The notes under the pieces: generated by a model
Told to the model about the DNA's origin: nothing
Seen by the model: the letters and a program-made list of their open reading frames with translations, nothing else
The model's database searches: none
Position numbers and translations under genes: made by a program
Shown here: piece after piece, positions 8,321-16,941 of the stretch
How the letters are laid out: every line of letters begins with the position of its first letter
How positions within the stretch are numbered: the stretch's first letter is position 1
NCBI GenBank assembly: GCA_030849945.1
Contig: JAVDKK010000001.1
Location: forward strand, 1,364,001-1,428,000
Direction of reading: 5' to 3'
DNA: 64,000 bases
Origin: Schauerella fraxinea
GTDB lineage: Bacteria; Pseudomonadota; Gammaproteobacteria; Burkholderiales; Burkholderiaceae_B

Positions 8321-8687
8321 AATTCCCCCTGATAGTTTCCAGATCCAGCTTGAGCTGTTCGCTGAGCGCCGATTGCGGCGCTGCATCCGGTGCCGCACGC
8401 TTGGCGATCACGAAGGCCACGATGCTCAACAAGCACCATACGCCGAAGATCACCCACGCTGCGGTCACGCGATGATCGGTGCCCCAATACGACACCAGAA
8501 TCGCAACCGACAAAAACGCCGCTGCAAAAATGGCGCAAAACACCATCGCGATATACGCGGCAAGCGTCGTAATCAGCGCAGTCCGGTACAACGCGAACTC
8601 TAATGTAAAAAGTTCGATGTACTCCGCCACGCGATTTCCCGCGAACAGTGCAACCTGCTTCGCCCGGTTCAATCGTCTGAACACCAT
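8286..8687 (-). CDS. YqjE-type membrane protein (phage holin superfamily, DUF1469)
   Basis: 133 residues from the ATG at 8687, with GGGAGGCG upstream. Two adjacent long hydrophobic helices (residues ~36-62 and ~75-100) make it a double-spanning inner-membrane protein of the YqjE/Actinobacterial-holin-like family. It is the first gene of a leftward operon and overlaps the following YqjK-like start by 35 bases. In E. coli the equivalent yqjD-yqjE-yqjK set is stress-induced; the same co-expression is inferred here. The longer frame upstream to 8897 has no start signal and was not used. Confidence 0.82.
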   Translation of the reverse strand: MVFRRLNRAKQVALFAGNRVAEYIELFTLEFALYRTALITTLAAYIAMVFCAIFAAAFLSVAILVSYWGTDHRVTAAWVIFGVWCLLSIVAFVIAKRAAPDAAPQSALSEQLKLDLETIRGNYGHADSAHAKE

Positions 8688-8953
8688 CTTGTATCGCCTC
8701 CCGAATGAACCGCGCCGGTCCTGCCTATTGATTTCGTCGGCCCGCCGTCTTAACGGCTTGACTGTGAGCGGTTGATGTAAGCACATAGCATGCCTGCGAA
8801 TTCGCGGCGGTTTGGGCACTTTAACGGCGATTTGATGAATATTCGACGCGGCCGTCACTATTGTGACGTATCGATGGTTCGACGGCGCGGCCGGCATGTG
8901 AGCGGGCCCCGTCGCATCGCTCGGCCTGCGAAACAGCGCGCCACGGAGTATTC

Positions 8954-9691
8954 ATGATGTCGACTCGGCGCTACCTATTCACCCATGTGTTTGGCATGAC
9001 GGCGGCGCTCGCGCTGCTGGCGTTGGCGATCGGTCTGTCGGGACTGGACATGCGCGTGGCGCACCTGACCTACGACGATGTGACGCTGACCTTTGTGGGA
9101 CGGCACTCGTATGTGCTGTCGCTGCTTGCCGATCGAGTGCTGGTGGCACTGCCGGTACTGGTGGGTACGGCCGCGCTGACGGTGGGGCTATGCAGTTTTT
9201 TCCGACCGGATCTCACAGCATGGCGGGGCATCAGCGTTGCAGTACTCGCCGTCATTGTTGCCGGTCCGCTTGCCGCCATAGCGCTCAAGCATTTGACGGC
9301 GCTTCCCCGGCCGCACATGCTGCAGATCTTCGGCGGACGTCTGGCGCTGCCTGCCCGCTTTTTCGCTGGACAAGGACAACCATCCGGCGGGGCATTGCCG
9401 AGTTCGCACGCCGCCTTCGGCTTTACGTTATTGGGGCTTTACTTTGCGGGCCTGGTGGCGGGATGGCGCAACTTTATGCGTTGGGGGCTTGCTCTGGGTG
9501 TGGCGCTCGGTGTGAGCCTGAGTGTATTGCGGGTGGCACAGGGCGCACATTTTCTCAGCCAGACGGTGTGGTCCGCAGCACTGCTCTGGTTGCTTTCCGC
9601 TTTGATTTTTTTGCCGCTCATGGCGATGCGTGCGCCGGTCGCGGGCGCACGCGTGCAGGGCCGGCCTCGGCCGACGGCGATCGAGACGTAA
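8954..9691 (+). CDS. PAP2-family membrane phosphatase
   Basis: 245 residues with about five to six membrane helices. The three-part acid phosphatase signature is present: KHLTALPRPH (K-x6-R-P), PSSHAAFG (P-S-x-H with Ser where Gly is usual) and SLSVLRVAQGAHFLSQ (S-R-x5-H-x3-D type, with Gln in place of the last Asp). Members dephosphorylate lipid phosphates such as undecaprenyl pyrophosphate, phosphatidylglycerol phosphate or lipid A. The Ser and Gln substitutions at motif positions are worth noting, since they could alter activity. GGAG precedes the start. Confidence 0.82.
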   Translation: MMSTRRYLFTHVFGMTAALALLALAIGLSGLDMRVAHLTYDDVTLTFVGRHSYVLSLLADRVLVALPVLVGTAALTVGLCSFFRPDLTAWRGISVAVLAVIVAGPLAAIALKHLTALPRPHMLQIFGGRLALPARFFAGQGQPSGGALPSSHAAFGFTLLGLYFAGLVAGWRNFMRWGLALGVALGVSLSVLRVAQGAHFLSQTVWSAALLWLLSALIFLPLMAMRAPVAGARVQGRPRPTAIET

Positions 9692-9701
9692 CAATTGAGA
9701 G

Positions 9702-9744
9702 GGAGCAATCCAGACGAAGCTAGACGGAGCAATCGAAACGAAGC
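9702..9744. repeat. Pair of 19-bp imperfect direct repeats
   Basis: GGAGCAATCCAGACGAAGC at 9702-9720 and GGAGCAATCGAAACGAAGC at 9726-9744 differ at two positions. They lie between the PAP2 gene and the next membrane protein gene. Possibly a tandem regulatory site or simple duplication; nothing else marks a function. Confidence 0.75.
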
Positions 9745-9881
9745 GATCGGGGATTCTGCGGGCGGAAACCCGGCAAAATGTAATCATGTTCAAGCAGGCA
9801 TGTCGCGTCGATGCGCTTGCCTTGCGTTGGATTAACTTGTCCCGGTTGTTGTGACGTCTAGGTATCGGGGAGAACTGCTCA

Positions 9882-10538
9882 GTGATCGGCATCGCGGCGT
9901 TTATTGTCGTATTGATTTTGGCCGGCTGGATCTGGCTAGGCGGCGTGGAAGCGGTCAAAAGTATCGCGCGCCTGGTCTTCATCGCCACGGCTGTTATCGG
10001 TGGCGTGAGCGCTTGGCTTTTTCTCGGCGCGATCGATGTGATTCCTCATCAGGTTGTTGCCGCCGGGCTCATCGCCCTGGTGGCAATACCGTTGATGTAC
10101 AAGCTGCTTTACCCCGTTTTACGCGATCATTATCGCGCCATCACTCAGCAGACGAACGGCCGTCCCGCGTGGGCAAAAGTCATCCGCATTGCGCAGACCG
10201 GTTTGTGGGTCAATGAAAATCCGCGGGTCGAGCTAACGGTACGCGTACCGAACGAATCGGGCAGCCTCTACACTGCAAAAATTCTCGACACGATTGAGGT
10301 CGTGCATCTCAGTCACTATCAGCCCGGCGCTATGGTGGCAGTGCGCATCCACCGTGTGCATGCCGATCGCATCACTTTGGATCACACCTTGCTGCGCCAA
10401 GCGCCGCCGCCTGGAACGGACGTCTCGCTGCGCCCCGAGACGCTGGTGCCTGGCGGCCCTTCCGCCCCGCTTCACAACGCCGTGCGCAGCGTCCATAGCT
10501 CCGGAAAGAGCACCGTGTCGAGCATCTTGCGCAAGTAG
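9882..10538 (+). CDS. Membrane protein of unknown function with a soluble C-terminal domain
   Basis: 218 residues from a GTG at 9882, chosen because GGGGAG stands at the right distance. Three hydrophobic helices (residues ~3-23, 30-50 and 57-77) are followed by a beta-rich soluble domain that begins WAKVIRIAQTGLWVNENPRV and may be an SHOCT-less OB or NfeD-like barrel; I cannot name the family. Its last 67 bases overlap, tail to tail, the 3' end of tryptophan dioxygenase on the other strand. No partner gene is adjacent. Confidence 0.75.
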   Translation: MIGIAAFIVVLILAGWIWLGGVEAVKSIARLVFIATAVIGGVSAWLFLGAIDVIPHQVVAAGLIALVAIPLMYKLLYPVLRDHYRAITQQTNGRPAWAKVIRIAQTGLWVNENPRVELTVRVPNESGSLYTAKILDTIEVVHLSHYQPGAMVAVRIHRVHADRITLDHTLLRQAPPPGTDVSLRPETLVPGGPSAPLHNAVRSVHSSGKSTVSSILRK

Positions 10539-11464
10539 CTGACGCCGCCGGTGCCGCCCGTTCCGCGCTTGAAGCCGATCACGCGTTCGACGGTGGTGAC
10601 GTGCCGGAAGCGCCATTGGCGGAAAGCGTCTTCGATATCGGTGAGCTTTTCGCCGAGCTGATAGCAATCCCAATATTCGTCGGGTGCGCGGTAGACCGTG
10701 AGCCAGGCAGCCTCGACACCGGCATGCGCTGCATAGGGTTGCGTCCAATCGCGCTCAAGCGACGCGGCAGGCAGCGTCAGCCCGCGACGGGCGAGCAACC
10801 GAAGCGATTCATCGTAGATCGACGGTGTTGCGAATGCCTGTGCCACACGGGCGTGCAGATCGGGGCGGTGAGCATGCGGGGCCAGCATTGCGGCGTTCTT
10901 ATTGCCAAGACAAAACTCGATCTCGCGATATTGAAAACTCTGAAACCCGCTCGATTGCGCGAGATAAGGGCGCATCGCCGAATACTCTGGCGGCGTCATG
11001 GTAGCGAGCACATTCCACGCCGAGATCAATTGATCGAAGATGCGGCTCACCCGCGCGAGCATCTTGAAGGCTGGCGGCAAATCGTCGCGCGCAATACAGG
11101 CCCGCGCGGCCGTCAGTTCAGACAGCAGCAATTTCATCCAGAGTTCGCTGGTTTGATGCTGGACGATGAACAGCAATTCGTTGGGATCGGGCGAGAGGGG
11201 GTGCTGCGACGTCAGCAGGGTATCGAGCCCAAGATAATCGCCATAGCTCATGTCGCGCGAGAAATCGAGCTGGGCTGATTCTTCACGCACGATCGCTTCT
11301 CCCGAAGCTGCAGATGCCGCAGACGGCAGGGCAGACGACGCTGCGGTTTGCAGACCCGATGCTTGCGCCGACGTGTCGTCGCGCATCGGTATCGCGCCCT
11401 CGGTGGCGCGCTTATCTTCGGCCGAATGGCCAAAGGGACAACCGCCTGATGAACGGGTAGTCAT
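10472..11464 (-). CDS. kynA: Tryptophan 2,3-dioxygenase, copy 1 (N-terminally extended)
   Basis: 330 residues; haem enzyme that oxidises L-tryptophan to N-formylkynurenine, the first step of the kynurenine pathway. Diagnostic blocks: DFSRDMSYGDYL, IVQHQTSELWMKLLL (the His and the substrate contacts) , YREIEFCLGNKN and RHVTTVERVIGFKRGTGGTGG near the C-terminus. About 65 extra residues precede the core, rich in Ala/Ser and containing CPFGH; the copy at 59406 lacks them. The ATG at 11464 has CAGGAG upstream, supporting the long form. It lies 15 bases after kynureninase copy 1 and is presumably co-transcribed. Confidence 0.96.
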   Translation of the reverse strand: MTTRSSGGCPFGHSAEDKRATEGAIPMRDDTSAQASGLQTAASSALPSAASAASGEAIVREESAQLDFSRDMSYGDYLGLDTLLTSQHPLSPDPNELLFIVQHQTSELWMKLLLSELTAARACIARDDLPPAFKMLARVSRIFDQLISAWNVLATMTPPEYSAMRPYLAQSSGFQSFQYREIEFCLGNKNAAMLAPHAHRPDLHARVAQAFATPSIYDESLRLLARRGLTLPAASLERDWTQPYAAHAGVEAAWLTVYRAPDEYWDCYQLGEKLTDIEDAFRQWRFRHVTTVERVIGFKRGTGGTGGVSYLRKMLDTVLFPELWTLRTAL

Positions 11465-11479
11465 GATTGCAACTCCTGT

Positions 11480-12745
11480 TCAGGTGACGGCGGCGCGTTG
11501 TTGAAAGCGCGCCTCGCGCCATTCATGCTGCGTCATAACGGCGGCCAATGCGTCGACGGCGCGCCAGACATCGATATAGCGGGTGTAGAGCGGCGTGAAA
11601 CCGAATCGCAAGATATCGGGTGCGCGAAAATCGCCGATCACGCCGCGTGCGATCAAGGCCTGCATGATGGCGTAGCCGTCGAGCGTTGTGGTGTACGACA
11701 CATGGCTGCCGCGCTCGGCCGGGTTATCGGGCGTGACGCAGGTGAAGTCGAACGTCGCGCAGCGCGCCTGCATCAACTGCATGAAGAGCGAGGTGAGCGC
11801 GAGCGATTTGGCACGGATGGCCTGCATGCCGCCATGCGCCTCGGCGCTCAACGCGGTGTCCACACCGCATTCCAGCGCGGCCAGTGCCAATACAGATGGC
11901 GTGCCGCATAGGTAGCGGTCGATGCCGGGTGCGGGCGCATATGCGGTATCGAATGCGAAGGGGGCGGCATGGCCCATCCAGCCGCTGAGCGGTTGAGGCA
12001 GGGCAGCGTGCCTGGGATTGACCCAGGCAAACGCCGGCGCGCCGGGGCCGCCATTGAGATATTTGTAGCCGCAACCCACGGCGAAGTCGGCGTCAGCCGT
12101 CGTGAGGTCGACCGGGACGGCGCCGGCCGAATGCGCGAGATCCCACACCATCAATGCGCCCACCGCCTGCACTCGTCGCGTGACCGCCGCCATATCCTGC
12201 ATGCGGCCGGTGCGGTAGTTGACATGGGTGAGCATCACAATGGCGACGTTGGCGTTCAAGTGCGACGCGAGTGCCGCCTCGATGGTTTCGCTATCGAGCA
12301 AGACCAAGGTCAGGCCATGCTGCCGCGCAACGCTTTCGGCGATGTACAGATCGGTGGGAAAGTTGGCGCGCTCGCTCAGGATCACACGCCGGCCCGGCTC
12401 GGTGCTTTGCGCGAGGGCGGCGGCGCTCAACACCTTGTAGAGGTTGATCGACGTGGAGTCGGCAGCGATCAATGTGCCGCCCGCCGCACCCACCAGACGG
12501 GCGATTTTGTTGCCCACGCGCTGCGGCTGATCGATCCAGCCCGCGGTGTTCCAACTGCGAATCAACCCGCGGCCCCATTCCGCTTGCGCGGCTTCGGCCA
12601 GCCTCGGTGCCGTCGCAACTGGAAGCACGCCCAGCGAATTGCCGTCCAGATAGACCTCGGCGTCATCCAGGCAAAACTGCGCGCGCGTCGCGTGCAGTGG
12701 ATCGGCCGCATCGAGCGCGGCGCAGTCGTGGGCAGTGAGACTCAT
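11480..12745 (-). CDS. kynU: Kynureninase, copy 1
   Basis: 421 residues. PLP enzyme that cleaves L-kynurenine to anthranilate and alanine. Seen: YLDGNSLGVLP near the N-terminus, RSWNTAGWIDQP, the phosphate-binding ADSTS region, DLAHSAGAVPVDL with the PLP-contacting Asp, and the Schiff-base lysine in GCGYKYLNGGPGAP. It is the first gene of a kynU-kynA pair reading leftward; no formamidase is adjacent, so this copy depends on kynB at 57359 or another formamidase. By eye it shares roughly two thirds of its residues with copy 2. A perfect inverted repeat lies just upstream of its start. Confidence 0.95.
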   Translation of the reverse strand: MSLTAHDCAALDAADPLHATRAQFCLDDAEVYLDGNSLGVLPVATAPRLAEAAQAEWGRGLIRSWNTAGWIDQPQRVGNKIARLVGAAGGTLIAADSTSINLYKVLSAAALAQSTEPGRRVILSERANFPTDLYIAESVARQHGLTLVLLDSETIEAALASHLNANVAIVMLTHVNYRTGRMQDMAAVTRRVQAVGALMVWDLAHSAGAVPVDLTTADADFAVGCGYKYLNGGPGAPAFAWVNPRHAALPQPLSGWMGHAAPFAFDTAYAPAPGIDRYLCGTPSVLALAALECGVDTALSAEAHGGMQAIRAKSLALTSLFMQLMQARCATFDFTCVTPDNPAERGSHVSYTTTLDGYAIMQALIARGVIGDFRAPDILRFGFTPLYTRYIDVWRAVDALAAVMTQHEWREARFQQRAAVT

Positions 12746-12761
12746 GGGGTGTATCCGGAAA

Positions 12762-12779
12762 TGATCGTGAGAACGATCA
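12762..12779. promoter_or_regulatory. Perfect inverted repeat upstream of kynU copy 1, candidate operator
   Basis: TGATCGT and ACGATCA are separated by GAGA, 17 bases upstream of the kynU ATG and inside the 266-base divergent region shared with the M20 hydrolase gene. Size and position suit a dimeric repressor or Lrp-type regulator (KynR-like control is known for kyn genes), but no such regulator gene is adjacent. Confidence 0.5.
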
Positions 12780-13011
12780 CATTAAGCGTATCGGCGTAAT
12801 GCCACAATTAGAGATAAATCACTTCAGCGTTGCTGAAAAGGCACCGCATCAGTTACGGGCGACACATCTGAGATTTCTGCTGCATGCCCGCAGGTTGCGC
12901 CGTTTGAATGTTTCGACCATTGCTTTTCAGGCAACGAAGCCGTGCAAAAAATCCAATTGTGGCATTGGCGTGACGGCTCTACAGTGATCCAAAATCTGAT
13001 GGGAGTGCGTT

Positions 13012-14415
13012 GTGTCTCGAGTGGATGCTGTTGCGGCAGCGGTAGGTGAGTTGGATAGCGGGCGTTTCGCCGAGCGGCTGAGCGCCGCCATCGCAGTACG
13101 CAGCACCAGCGAAGAGCCCGATTCGGCGCCCGCGCAGCATGAATATCTGAACGCGCACATCGTGCCGTTGCTGGCCGATCTGGGTTTCGACATCGCTTTG
13201 CACGCCAACCCTTCAGGGGCTGATCTGCCGCTCCTGACGGCTACCCGAATCGAAGATCCCGCCTGGCCCACCGTGCTGGTCTATGGCCATGGCGACGTCG
13301 TGCAAGGACAGGACGCCGGATGGCGCGAGGGCCTGTCGCCCTGGTCCCTGACGCCGGAAGGCGCGCGTTGGTATGGCCGCGGCGCGGCCGACAACAAGGG
13401 TCAGCACCTTATCGTGCTCACCGCCCTGCAGCAGGTCTGCGCGGCGCGTGACGGCAAACTGGGTTTCAACATCAAGGTATTGATCGAAACCGGCGAAGAA
13501 GCAGGCTCGCCGGGACTGAACGCGTTTTGTGCCGCGAACCGCGATCTCCTGGCCGCGGACGTGTTGATTGCCAGCGATGGGCCGCGTCTGCATGCCGAGA
13601 CGCCGACGCTTTTCCTGGGCTCGCGCGGCGCGGTGAATTTCACGCTCGATGTGGATCTGCGCGCTGGCGCCTACCACTCGGGCAACTGGGGCGGTCTCTT
13701 GGCCAATCCGGCCACGGTGCTCGTCAATGCGCTGGCCACGATGGTGGATGCGCGTGGCCGCATCCTGGTCGAGGGATTGCGGCCGCCGCCAATTCCGGCG
13801 TCCGTCGATCGTGCGCTGGCCCAGTTGGACGTGAAGAGCGGCGAAGGTGAGCCGGCGATCGATGCCGACTGGGGCGAACCCGGCATGACGCCCGCACAAC
13901 GCGTGTTCGGCTGGAACAGTCTGGAGATTCTGGCGTTGGGCGCCGGCCGCGTCGATCGCCCGGTCAACGCCATTGCGGGGCGCGCGCAGGCGGTGTGTCA
14001 GTTGCGATTCGTGGTGGGTACCGACTGGGAAAATCTGCAGACGCATGTGCAAGCGCATCTCGCTGCCGCCGGCTTCGGTGTGATCAAGGTGGCGACGGGG
14101 GCAAGTGCTGCCGCCACGCGGCTCGATCCGGACAACGCCTGGGTGCAATGGGCCAGTGCTTCGATTGCGGCCACCACCGGAACGGCACCCTCGATTCTGC
14201 CGAACCTGGGTGGGTCGCTACCTAACGATGTGTTCGCCGGCACCTTGGGGCTGCCTACATTGTGGGTGCCGCATTCCTATGCGGGCTGCGCGCAACACGC
14301 GCCCAACGAGCATGCGCTCGAACCGATCATTCGCGAGGGTCTGGCCATGATGGCGGGGCTCTTCTGGGATATGGGATGCCGCGATACGCGGCCATCGATT
14401 CAACGGGGAAAATAA
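13012..14415 (+). CDS. M20-family metallohydrolase (peptidase/deacylase)
   Basis: 467 residues, cytosolic dizinc amidohydrolase of the M20/M28 group. Metal-ligand motifs are clear: YGHGDVVQG (first His-Asp), GRGAADNKGQ (bridging Asp), IETGEEAGSPG (catalytic and metal Glu pair), ASDGPRL, and a C-terminal PHSYAGCAQHAPNE with the last metal His. The dimerisation domain sits between them. A GTG start is preceded by GGGAG. It overlaps the next gene (a Bug-type binding protein) by one base, so a transported dipeptide or N-acyl compound is a reasonable substrate, but that is inferred from context. Confidence 0.9.
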   Translation: MSRVDAVAAAVGELDSGRFAERLSAAIAVRSTSEEPDSAPAQHEYLNAHIVPLLADLGFDIALHANPSGADLPLLTATRIEDPAWPTVLVYGHGDVVQGQDAGWREGLSPWSLTPEGARWYGRGAADNKGQHLIVLTALQQVCAARDGKLGFNIKVLIETGEEAGSPGLNAFCAANRDLLAADVLIASDGPRLHAETPTLFLGSRGAVNFTLDVDLRAGAYHSGNWGGLLANPATVLVNALATMVDARGRILVEGLRPPPIPASVDRALAQLDVKSGEGEPAIDADWGEPGMTPAQRVFGWNSLEILALGAGRVDRPVNAIAGRAQAVCQLRFVVGTDWENLQTHVQAHLAAAGFGVIKVATGASAAATRLDPDNAWVQWASASIAATTGTAPSILPNLGGSLPNDVFAGTLGLPTLWVPHSYAGCAQHAPNEHALEPIIREGLAMMAGLFWDMGCRDTRPSIQRGK

Positions 14416-15389
14416 TGAAACGCACGATGTTGTTGTCTTGGGTGGCAATGAGCCTGCTGGCGGTCGCCGGTAGCGCGCACGCGGCCTATCCCGATCGGCC
14501 GATCAAGATGATCGTGCCGTTCCCGCCGGGTGGCGGCACCGATGTGGTGGCACGCGTGGTGGGCAAACGCCTGGCCGAGGTGCTGGGCCAGGCGGTCGTG
14601 ATCGAAAACCGTCCGGGTGCGTCTACCGTGATCGGGGCCGAGGCCGTGGCGCGTGCCGAGCCGGATGGCTACACCTTGCTCATGACGGGCTCGACCACGT
14701 ATTCGATCTTGCCCGCCCTGAAAAAGAACCTCAATTACGATCCGCAGAAGAGCTTTGCGCCGATCGCCGTGTTGGCGCTGGCGCCGGTGGTGCTCGTGAC
14801 CCGCACCGATCTGGGCATCTCGGATTTGCCTGCCTTGGCCAAATACGCGCGCGAGCGCGCCGACAAGGGCAAGGTCTCCTACGGCACATTCGGTGCCGGG
14901 TCGGCACCGCATCTGGCCGGATTGATGATGTCGCAGGCCTTCCAGGCCGACATGTTGGACGTGCCGTACAAAGGCAGCGCACAGATGGTGACGGCATTGA
15001 TCGGCGGCGAGCTCGACATGGGCGTGGATACTGCCGCATCGGCGGCACCGCAGGTGGCGGCAGGCAAGATCAAGGCGCTGGCGGTGACGGGGGCGAACCG
15101 CGTGCCGTCGCTGCCGAACGTGCCCACGTTTGCCGAAGCCGGCTATCCCAACGTCGACTTTCTCGGCTGGTACGGCATGGCCGCGCCCGCCGGTACACCG
15201 CAGGCCGTGATCGACACGCTGGGCCGTGCGGTCGCGACCACGATGGCCGACGAGACCGTCAAACGCACGATCGCCGGCAACGCGCTCGAGCCCGTCAATC
15301 TGGGGCCTGACGTGTTTCGCGATCGGATGGCAGCCGAAATCAAGACGTTCACGGCCATCGGACAGCGGGCCAATGTGTCGATAGAATGA
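14415..15389 (+). CDS. Bug/TctC-family periplasmic solute-binding protein
   Basis: 324 residues with a signal peptide (KRTMLLSWVAMSLLAVAGSAHA). The mature start YPDRPIKMIVPFPPGGGTDV and the following NRPGASTVIG are hallmarks of the tripartite tricarboxylate receptor (Bug) family, which is greatly expanded in Bordetella and relatives. It captures small carboxylates or amides in the periplasm. The ATG overlaps the stop of the M20 gene (TAATG), and a GGGGAA ribosome site lies in that gene's end. No TctA/TctB membrane partners are nearby, which is typical of orphan Bug proteins. Confidence 0.92.
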   Translation: MKRTMLLSWVAMSLLAVAGSAHAAYPDRPIKMIVPFPPGGGTDVVARVVGKRLAEVLGQAVVIENRPGASTVIGAEAVARAEPDGYTLLMTGSTTYSILPALKKNLNYDPQKSFAPIAVLALAPVVLVTRTDLGISDLPALAKYARERADKGKVSYGTFGAGSAPHLAGLMMSQAFQADMLDVPYKGSAQMVTALIGGELDMGVDTAASAAPQVAAGKIKALAVTGANRVPSLPNVPTFAEAGYPNVDFLGWYGMAAPAGTPQAVIDTLGRAVATTMADETVKRTIAGNALEPVNLGPDVFRDRMAAEIKTFTAIGQRANVSIE

Positions 15390-15410
15390 CGCTGCTTTAA
15401 GGAGCCCGTC

Positions 15411-16325
15411 ATGCCCGCACGTTATCTGCAGGATACGGCCTTGCGCTACTTCCTGGAGGTCGTGCGCTGCGGGTCGATCAACGCCGCCTCGGTGAAGTTG
15501 AATGTGGTGAGCTCGGCCATCAGCCGTCAGATTTCGGCGCTCGAGGCCGAACTCGAAACGGTGCTGTTCGAGCGCCGCGCACGCGGTATGGTGCCCAGCG
15601 CGGCAGGCGAGGTGCTGGCGGCTTACGCGTATAAATCCACCCTGGACGCCGATCGCGCGGTCAATGAAATCCGCGCGCTCAATGGCTTGCGCAGTGGGCG
15701 CGTGCGCCTGTGCAGCACGACGGGGTTTGCCACCGAATTTCTGCCGCTCGCCATCGCGGCGTTTCAGGTGTCGTATCCCGACATTCAATTCGATCTGGCA
15801 GTAGGCGACTCGCGCGAAGTGGCGCGGATGCTGCGCGAGGGCGAGGCCGATATCGGCTTGAGTTTCAGCCGCGCGCCCGAACGCGACATCAAGGTTGAAA
15901 GCCGCCTGAAGGCGCCCGTGATGGTGGTGATGCGCCGGGGGCATCCGCTGGAGCATTTCGAACGCATCGGTCTGTCGCAACTGCAGGCCTATCCGTTGGC
16001 CTTGCCCGACACCACGATGACGCTGCGCCAGTTGTTCGACGTGGCGTGCGCCGAGCAGAACCTGACGATGAAGTCGGTTTTCACCAGCAATTACGCGCCT
16101 GCGATCTACAACTTCGTGGCGCAGTCGGATGCGGTTGCGTTATCGGGCGAGGTGTCGGTGCGGCACAGCGTGGCCGACGGCATTCTGGCTGCGGTGCCGT
16201 TGCGCGATCGCGCGATGGGCCGGCGCGATGTGGAGATTCAAACCTTCAACGGTCGTACGTTGCCGCGCGCCGTCCAGACCTTTCTGGCGTTCATCGTCGA
16301 GCGGCTCAAAAAGCACGTCGAGTAA
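15411..16325 (+). CDS. LysR-family transcriptional regulator
   Basis: 304 residues. The N-terminal winged helix-turn-helix (LRYFLEVVRCGSINAASVKL, SSAISRQISALEAELETVLF) is typical of LysR; the rest is a periplasmic-binding-like effector domain. It follows the Bug gene by 21 bases on the same strand with AAGGAG upstream, so it is probably the third gene of the M20-Bug-LysR operon and may control it. The effector is unknown. Confidence 0.93.
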   Translation: MPARYLQDTALRYFLEVVRCGSINAASVKLNVVSSAISRQISALEAELETVLFERRARGMVPSAAGEVLAAYAYKSTLDADRAVNEIRALNGLRSGRVRLCSTTGFATEFLPLAIAAFQVSYPDIQFDLAVGDSREVARMLREGEADIGLSFSRAPERDIKVESRLKAPVMVVMRRGHPLEHFERIGLSQLQAYPLALPDTTMTLRQLFDVACAEQNLTMKSVFTSNYAPAIYNFVAQSDAVALSGEVSVRHSVADGILAAVPLRDRAMGRRDVEIQTFNGRTLPRAVQTFLAFIVERLKKHVE

Positions 16326-16416
16326 TCGGGGTGCTGCCGCGAGGGCTGCGGCATAAGCAATCGCGGGCCGACGCACGCACCTCAATCGCCGGCGTCTGGA
16401 TCGAGCGTACGCCGCT

Positions 16417-16941
16417 TCACTGTCCGATGCCGGTGAGCCCCGCCAGGCTTCCGCCCAATAGCAGCCACAGCGGATGGATGCGCGTTTTGACGGCGAGCAC
16501 CGCGCAGATCAGCGTGATCGCGCCCAGCCACCAGGTATGTACCGAGGCTTCGGTGATGATGAACCCGCTGGCCAGAAACAAGCCCGCAGTCACGGGCGCG
16601 AGCGCCACCTGCACGAGGCGACGCCACGGCTTGTGGCGAAACCGGTCCCAGGCGCTCAACGCCAGGATGGTCACTATTGTGGACGGCCCAAACTTCGCGA
16701 TCGAGGTAACGATGGCACCTTGCCAGCCGGCCACGTGCCAGCCCACGAGCGTCACGATCATCATGTTTGGTCCGGGAGCGGCTTGCCCCAATGCGAACAA
16801 CGCGCTGAACGTCTCGGCCGACATCCAGTGATGCACATCGACCACCTGCCGCTGCATTTCGGGCAGGATGGTGTTGCCGCCGCCGAATGCCAAGAGGGAC
16901 AGTTGCGTGAAGATCAACGCCAGTGAGATCAGCACACTCAT
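16417..16941 (-). CDS. Chromate transporter, C-terminal half protein (split ChrA)
   Basis: 174 residues, five to six hydrophobic helices. The motif FGGGNTILPEMQ and LGQAAPGPNMM are the conserved ChrA signature of the second domain. Together with the 195-residue protein encoded just upstream it forms the two-gene, short-chain version of the CHR transporter. The ATG at 16941 shares its A with the stop of the upstream half (TGATG), which points to coupled translation. Physiological role may be chromate efflux, but short-chain pairs are not all proven chromate pumps. Confidence 0.88.
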   Translation of the reverse strand: MSVLISLALIFTQLSLLAFGGGNTILPEMQRQVVDVHHWMSAETFSALFALGQAAPGPNMMIVTLVGWHVAGWQGAIVTSIAKFGPSTIVTILALSAWDRFRHKPWRRLVQVALAPVTAGLFLASGFIITEASVHTWWLGAITLICAVLAVKTRIHPLWLLLGGSLAGLTGIGQ

